Origin: Nitrospirota bacterium
GTDB lineage: Bacteria; Nitrospirota; Nitrospiria; Nitrospirales; UBA8639
Direction: 5' to 3'
Assembly (NCBI GenBank): GCA_003233615.1
Contig: QIMB01000337.1
Coordinates: forward strand, 1-8,985
Length of the DNA: 8,985 bases
The notes beneath the pieces are model-generated. The model was not told the origin of the DNA and did no database searches. It was given only the letters and a program-made list of their open reading frames with translations. This document shows positions 6,687 through 8,985 of this stretch, one piece after another (within the stretch, counting starts at the first letter, position 1; every line of letters starts with the position of its first letter). The translations under genes and the position numbers were made by a program.

Positions 6687-7238
6687 ATGAACTCACCACA
6701 ATCCCTCCATCACCCAACGACTGCTACAGCGTATAAATGGATATGTGTAAGCTTCCTTGCCCTCCTGTCGTTATCAGCAACGGCAACATACGGAATGCCA
6801 ATCAAAGAAGACCCCAAAGGGTTTTTTGGTATCACTTGGGGAGCCTCCCTTGCAACTCGCGCTGACCTCAAAGAAATTGACACATCCGATACGCTCCATG
6901 TGTATACACTTAAACAAGGAGTCCCTCACGTGGAAGGAATTCCTATGGAGTCAGTCAAATTGTATGGATTAGAGAATCACTATGCACGAGCCATTTTCCG
7001 TTACAAGAGTGCCTTGACGCACAAGGCATTGTTACGATACTTAGAAGGCCGCTTTGGGAAAATTGATCGGACGCATGCCTCTATGATGCGAGGACTCAAT
7101 CAACAATACACCTGGAGAGGTTCTGACACGGAAATTGCGATCACATACCATGGATTCCGAGAACAAGGATTTCTCACAGCTGAAAGTCGCGTATTTGCAC
7201 CGCTATTTCTGTCTATCCATGGAGACCATTCCTTTTAA
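6687..7238 (+). CDS. Exported (periplasmic) protein of unknown function
   Basis: 183 residues. A signal peptide is evident: a polar N-region with a Lys at 17, a hydrophobic core WICVSFLALLSLSA (18-31) and probable cleavage after ATA33 or TYG36. There is a Cys at 20 but no lipobox at the cleavage region, so a soluble periplasmic protein is more likely than a lipoprotein. The mature part contains DPKGFFGITWG (42-52), an arrangement seen at the start of small secreted proteins of the 'GxxxIxWG' type, followed by a mixed alpha/beta stretch with HKALLRYLEGRFGKID (112-127). I cannot name a family. No Shine-Dalgarno is visible before the ATG, but an upstream ATG at 6666 hits a stop after four codons and the signal peptide fits this start. 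It follows lpxC on the same strand after a hairpin block, so it is probably separately transcribed. Confidence 0.78.
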   Translation: MNSPQSLHHPTTATAYKWICVSFLALLSLSATATYGMPIKEDPKGFFGITWGASLATRADLKEIDTSDTLHVYTLKQGVPHVEGIPMESVKLYGLENHYARAIFRYKSALTHKALLRYLEGRFGKIDRTHASMMRGLNQQYTWRGSDTEIAITYHGFREQGFLTAESRVFAPLFLSIHGDHSF

Positions 7239-7507
7239 CTGTCCCTTAGGGTTCGCGAAAGAATACCTTCTCAGAATTCTCGCCCAGGTTTAGGGAAGAT
7301 TTGGTCGACCTGAGGGAGTTACCCGGAGACGTCGCATGGACGACGTTGAGAATTGTGCGAGTAAAGATCGGCCTAAGATGGCCTGAAGGTGGGATACGAA
7401 AATGGGAAGTATTTTTTTTCGAGCCCTTACTATGAAATAGAGGCCAGACGCAAATGAGTGTGCTGGTATCATCTTAGCAACACGAGAAAAAAATCAGCAA
7501 TAGATAA
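7239..7507. other. Gene-free stretch with clustered inverted repeats (possible structured RNA)
   Basis: No convincing coding gene. On the + strand GGTCGA (7303-7308) can pair with TCGGCC (7368-7373, with one G-U) to close a junction that contains two hairpins: GGG-AGTTA-CCC (7314-7324) and a perfect ACGTCG-CATGGA-CGACGT (7329-7346). GGCC (7370-7373) and GGCC (7380-7383) offer an alternative pairing, and an eight-T run lies at 7412-7419. There is also an 8-bp palindrome TTCGCGAA (7252-7259) just after the preceding gene. An open frame without a start codon crosses part of this region but resembles nothing I know. A small RNA, a repeat unit or simply eroded DNA are all possible. Confidence 0.3.
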
Positions 7508-7691
7508 GGACTTGAGAGAATGTGACTGCACAGCTCGAGAGTTAGTCTTGCTTCACACTTACTAGAGCCTGGTGCCAAACTGTACGATATGTTAATTTAA
7601 TGGATCGTGTATGAACAGCTCCATGAACGTCACCTTCGACATCTACGGTCACCTGTTCGAAACCGAATGCTCTGTGGATAAACTGACATAA
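7508..7691 (+). pseudogene. Decayed tyrosine recombinase (phage/island integrase), C-terminal remnant
   Basis: Two reading frames together spell the end of a tyrosine recombinase catalytic domain. In the first frame GLERM (7508-7522) is followed by a TGA and then LHSSRVSLASHLLEPGAKL (7526-7582), which aligns with the family's LHDLRHTFASxLLEAGAxL; His 7529-7531 and Arg 7538-7540 keep the HxxR box. A TAA at 7598 interrupts that frame, which then gives VYEQL (7607-7621). The second frame, from 7611, gives NSSMNVTFDIYGHLFETE, matching (G)HSSxxVTxDxYGHL with the nucleophile Tyr at 7644-7646, and ends at TAA 7689-7691. The LGH expected between the two frames is lost, consistent with a small deletion at an AGCT repeat. 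The N-terminal part and the first catalytic Arg are absent. It is certainly inactive, and it sits 86 bp before a broken tRNA gene. Confidence 0.85.
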
Positions 7692-7777
7692 AAAATGATT
7701 GGGTAGTGCTTTGCGTAGGCAGCTAAACAGCACACAAAAAAACGTATCACACTGAAATAACACAACATATCTTGCGC

Positions 7778-7820
7778 GGAGAGGTGGCCGAGTGGCCGAA
7801 GGCAACGGTTTGCTAAACTG
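7778..7820 (+). tRNA. Broken tRNA-Ser(GCU): 5' half only
   Basis: This is a clear 5' half of tRNA-Ser: acceptor strand GGAGAGG (7778-7784), T8 and G9, a D-arm with stem GCC (7787-7789) and GGC (7801-7803) around a loop containing the GG pair, an anticodon stem beginning ACGGT (7805-7809), loop TT-GCT-AA with anticodon GCU (7812-7814), and ACTG (7817-7820) on the 3' side. From 7821 the sequence no longer fits: the last stem pair fails and there is no long variable arm, no T-arm with GGTTCRANTCC and no canonical 3' acceptor. A working serine tRNA therefore cannot be made in the normal form. CCTCTTC at 7826-7832 could still pair with the acceptor strand (see findings). I found no 3' half elsewhere in the window. 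Adjacency to an integrase remnant suggests an old integration site or a duplicated tRNA fragment. Confidence 0.8.
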
Positions 7821-7873
7821 CTCAGCCTCTTCTCAAACCTCAGTAAATAGCCCATTTCCTGCCATTTTAGTTA

Positions 7874-7904
7874 GACAGGCATAGACCAAACAGGGTCACC
7901 TGTC
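7874..7904. repeat. Nested inverted repeats around ACAGG/CCTGT
   Basis: ACAGG-GTCA-CCTGT (7890-7903) is a perfect 5-bp dyad with a 4-base centre. A second copy of the left arm, GACAGG (7874-7879), is also a perfect inverted match to CCTGTC (7899-7904), so the right arm can pair with either left arm. It could be a protein-binding site or alternative RNA stems. Confidence 0.45.
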
Positions 7905-7930
7905 CGCAACCCCGCAACCCATGCGCAACC
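7904..7930. repeat. Tandem CCGCAACC and a third GCAACC
   Basis: CCGCAACC occurs twice back to back (7904-7911 and 7912-7919), and GCAACC occurs again at 7925-7930 after a 5-base gap. Short direct repeats close to an attachment site are typical of recombinase arm-type or accessory-factor binding sites; here that role is only inferred from the neighbouring tRNA and integrase remnants. Confidence 0.5.
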
Positions 7931-7993
7931 TAAGAGTTTCTGTAAATAAAGGAAAACGGATCGACCACCCTTGTGGGTATCATGCCCTCTTTT

Positions 7994-8575
7994 TCAATAA
8001 TTTATTTCCCAGATTAACTTCTTGACTAAACGCCCTTCTATTTCGACAAAACCACTTTCCATTTCGACATGAAAACGTGAGCCCTCCTCTTCCTTTTCCT
8101 TCTTAATGAGGATCCATTCATGGGTGCCATATTTGGGAATAAATCGCAAGACGTCATAATTAAACATTTCTTCAAGGTGCATAACTGATGGCCTAAATTC
8201 TAGAATATCTGTCCTATACATATGTCCGTCGTTATACTCAGCGTATGAATGTTGAAGAATCCTTCCCCCATGAACTCCAAAAACTAAATAATCAACATTA
8301 TCCTCGATTATCTGACCGTCTGGTTTCCTATTTCCTGGATATTCTCCTTCCACCATTGCTGGATGAAACCCGTGAAACAGATCGTAATTTAGTACTTGCT
8401 CAAAAGATGATTGCTCCCGAATAATAATTTGTATGCCCGTGTCATCACCCCTTATTTCTGTGATTGGCCCTTCCCCCTGAATAGACCATTTTTTCGTTTC
8501 TAAGTATGTCCACCTCCCAGCAATGGAAATAACTAAAACAATCACCAAGATTGAAATTTTCTCGAATTTTGACAT
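7994..8575 (-). CDS. Membrane-anchored hypothetical protein
   Basis: 193 residues, not recognised. Residues 1-6 are short and basic, residues 7-20 (ISILVIVLVISIAG) form one hydrophobic segment, and Arg/Trp/Lys-rich sequence follows without a clear cleavage site, so it is either an uncleaved signal anchor with the rest in the periplasm or a signal peptide. The remainder is strongly charged and rich in beta-type alternation: ITEIRGDDTGIQIIIREQ (38-55), DYLVFGVHGGRILQHSY (95-111), and a C-terminal part rich in Glu/Lys ending in KLIWEINY. There are no cysteines. It is encoded opposite to the neighbouring intact genes, next to a broken tRNA, with lower G+C than the core genes, which suggests acquired DNA. 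No good Shine-Dalgarno site precedes the ATG, but a good extended -10 promoter does. I regard the gene as probably real because the frame is long, has a coherent topology and has a promoter. Confidence 0.7.
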   Translation of the reverse strand: MSKFEKISILVIVLVISIAGRWTYLETKKWSIQGEGPITEIRGDDTGIQIIIREQSSFEQVLNYDLFHGFHPAMVEGEYPGNRKPDGQIIEDNVDYLVFGVHGGRILQHSYAEYNDGHMYRTDILEFRPSVMHLEEMFNYDVLRFIPKYGTHEWILIKKEKEEEGSRFHVEMESGFVEIEGRLVKKLIWEINY

Positions 8576-8620
8576 CGAAATTGCTCGTGGTAATTTTCCT
8601 AGTTAACAGTCCTCAGTTGT

Positions 8621-8736
8621 ACGTCCACCGTGGCCTTATTATATCAATAAGAATAATCCATCCAGAATTCACCGTCATCCATGCGGTTTGATGCTGACGA
8701 AGACCACGAAGGGTCTGTATACCGAATGGTGGACGT
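8621..8736. repeat. 9-bp perfect inverted repeat pair 116 bp apart end to end
   Basis: ACGTCCACC (8621-8629) and its exact inverse GGTGGACGT (8728-8736) bracket 98 bp that contain the promoter above, a dyad AGACC-ACGAAG-GGTCT (8701-8716) and no recognised gene. No matching target duplication is seen in the flanks. It could be a miniature element, a two-site operator or chance. Confidence 0.4.
8638..8646 (-). promoter_or_regulatory. Extended -10 promoter for the membrane-anchored protein gene
   Basis: On the minus strand the sequence reads TGA-TATAAT, a perfect -10 hexamer with the extended TGn element. No good -35 box lies 16-18 nt upstream, as is normal for extended -10 promoters. The predicted start near 8631 gives a leader of about 55 nt. 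The hexamer lies inside a 6-bp dyad, CTTATT-ATATC-AATAAG (8635-8651 on the + strand). Confidence 0.55.
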
Positions 8737-8762
8737 CCCAAATAGTTATCGCCTAGCCATAC

Positions 8763-8791
8763 TTTCAAGAATGTTACTCTTTTGAGATAAT
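8763..8791 (+). promoter_or_regulatory. Possible promoter for the right-edge gene
   Basis: TTTCAA (8763-8768), a 17-nt spacer and GATAAT (8786-8791) resemble a sigma-70 promoter with a weak -35 and a good -10. Transcription would begin near 8798, only about 3 nt before the ATG at 8801, which would make the message almost leaderless and agrees with the lack of a Shine-Dalgarno sequence. Confidence 0.35.
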
Positions 8792-8800
8792 ATTTTGGCC

Positions 8801-8985
8801 ATGAACACGCACACCCAAGGAAACAGGCATATAAAGGAAGCTCCTGAAAAAGGGAGCCTTCCTCTAAATCCTAAGCTTTTGGCATTCATCAAACGCCCAG
8901 AGCATTATGCAATCATTCAAAAATTTTGGCAGGGAGTAGAAAACAAAGATGCAAAAAGGAAAGGCAGAATTCCCAAGACTGTTGC
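8801..8985 (+). CDS. Unrecognised gene, 5' part only (runs off the window)
   Basis: The frame from ATG 8801 stays open to the window edge (61 full codons). The product is basic and begins MNTHTQGNRHIKEAPEKGS, followed by LPLNPKLLAFIKRPEHYAI, QKFWQGVENKD and a Lys/Arg-rich stretch AKRKGRIPK. There is no signal peptide or membrane segment, so it should be cytoplasmic; the basic character would suit a nucleic-acid-binding protein, but that is only a guess. I do not recognise the family. It starts 225 bp from the divergent minus-strand gene, and that spacer carries promoters for both directions. The start could lie further downstream if the N-terminus is not translated as read, but no better-supported start codon is seen. 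Confidence 0.55.
   Translation, partial: MNTHTQGNRHIKEAPEKGSLPLNPKLLAFIKRPEHYAIIQKFWQGVENKDAKRKGRIPKTV

Larger units (their letters stand above)
7821..7993. other. Non-coding junction DNA between the broken tRNA and the next gene
   Basis: No gene is apparent on either strand. The stretch begins at the point where the tRNA homology stops and holds the inverted repeat and GCAACC repeats listed separately. Near its right end GGGT (7975-7978) can pair with GCCC (7984-7987, one U-G) and a T-run follows at 7990-7994, a weak + strand terminator candidate. Overlapping it, ACCC-TTGT-GGGT (7967-7978) forms a hairpin just beyond the stop of the minus-strand gene and could serve that gene. Confidence 0.35.

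Noticed and set aside
7290..7472. 60-codon minus-strand open frame in the gene-free stretch
   Set aside because: It is antisense to the inverted-repeat cluster, has no ribosome-binding site and resembles no known protein.
7542..7855. Two overlapping minus-strand open frames of 87 and 68 codons
   Set aside because: They are the reverse of the integrase remnant and of the tRNA, whose + strand identities are clear.
7904..7930. CRISPR array
   Set aside because: The repeats are only 6-8 bp and lie back to back without spacers.
7821..7993. Group I intron inserted in the tRNA anticodon region
   Set aside because: No intron core elements and no 3' tRNA exon appear downstream within the window.
8681..8785. 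34-codon + strand open frame just before the right-edge gene
   Set aside because: No ribosome-binding site, no family, and it overlaps one arm of the inverted repeat and the candidate promoter.

Overview
The window comes from a bacterium with an outer membrane. It carries lpxC, the committed step of lipid A synthesis, next to ordinary bacterial housekeeping genes. By eye the base composition is a little under half G+C and fairly even. The c-di-GMP-type HD-GYP/receiver pair, the sigma factor with an unusual region 1.2, and a GC-rich intergenic hairpin block after lpxC fit a Nitrospirota-like (Nitrospira relative) genome. That placement is an inference from gene style and memory, not a proof.

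Positions 1-2328 hold the last 29 codons of a rhodanese-like protein on the + strand, converging on a compact minus-strand operon. In transcription order that operon is trmI (tRNA m1A58 methyltransferase), a stand-alone response-regulator receiver, and an HD-GYP phosphodiesterase. The last two overlap by 4 nt (ATGA), so they look like an RpfG-type regulator split into two proteins.

Positions 2329-7238 hold a row of + strand genes separated by long spacers, apparently mostly separate transcription units: a KtrA/TrkA-type potassium-channel gating subunit behind a near-consensus sigma-70 promoter, a sigma-70 family factor of the RpoD/RpoS type, a 115-residue protein of unknown function, lpxC followed by a GC-rich hairpin and T-run, and a small exported protein of unknown function. 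Several of these starts have no visible Shine-Dalgarno sequence; two (trkA and lpxC) have pyrimidine-rich leaders instead.

Positions 7239-8985 look accessory. First comes a gene-free stretch with several inverted repeats that could fold as a three-way-junction RNA. Then comes the decayed C-terminal end of a tyrosine recombinase, which still shows an HxxR box and the active-site tyrosine but is broken by two stops and a frameshift. About 86 bp further on is a tRNA-Ser(GCU) gene whose sequence departs from a tRNA in the 3' side of the anticodon stem. Beyond it lie tandem GCAACC repeats, a minus-strand membrane-anchored orphan protein with its own extended -10 promoter, a 9-bp inverted-repeat pair, and the start of an unrecognised + strand gene that runs off the window. 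An integrase remnant beside a broken tRNA is the usual scar of an integrative element, so I read positions from about 7500 onward as an eroded integration site with orphan cargo. This is the most interesting part of the window.
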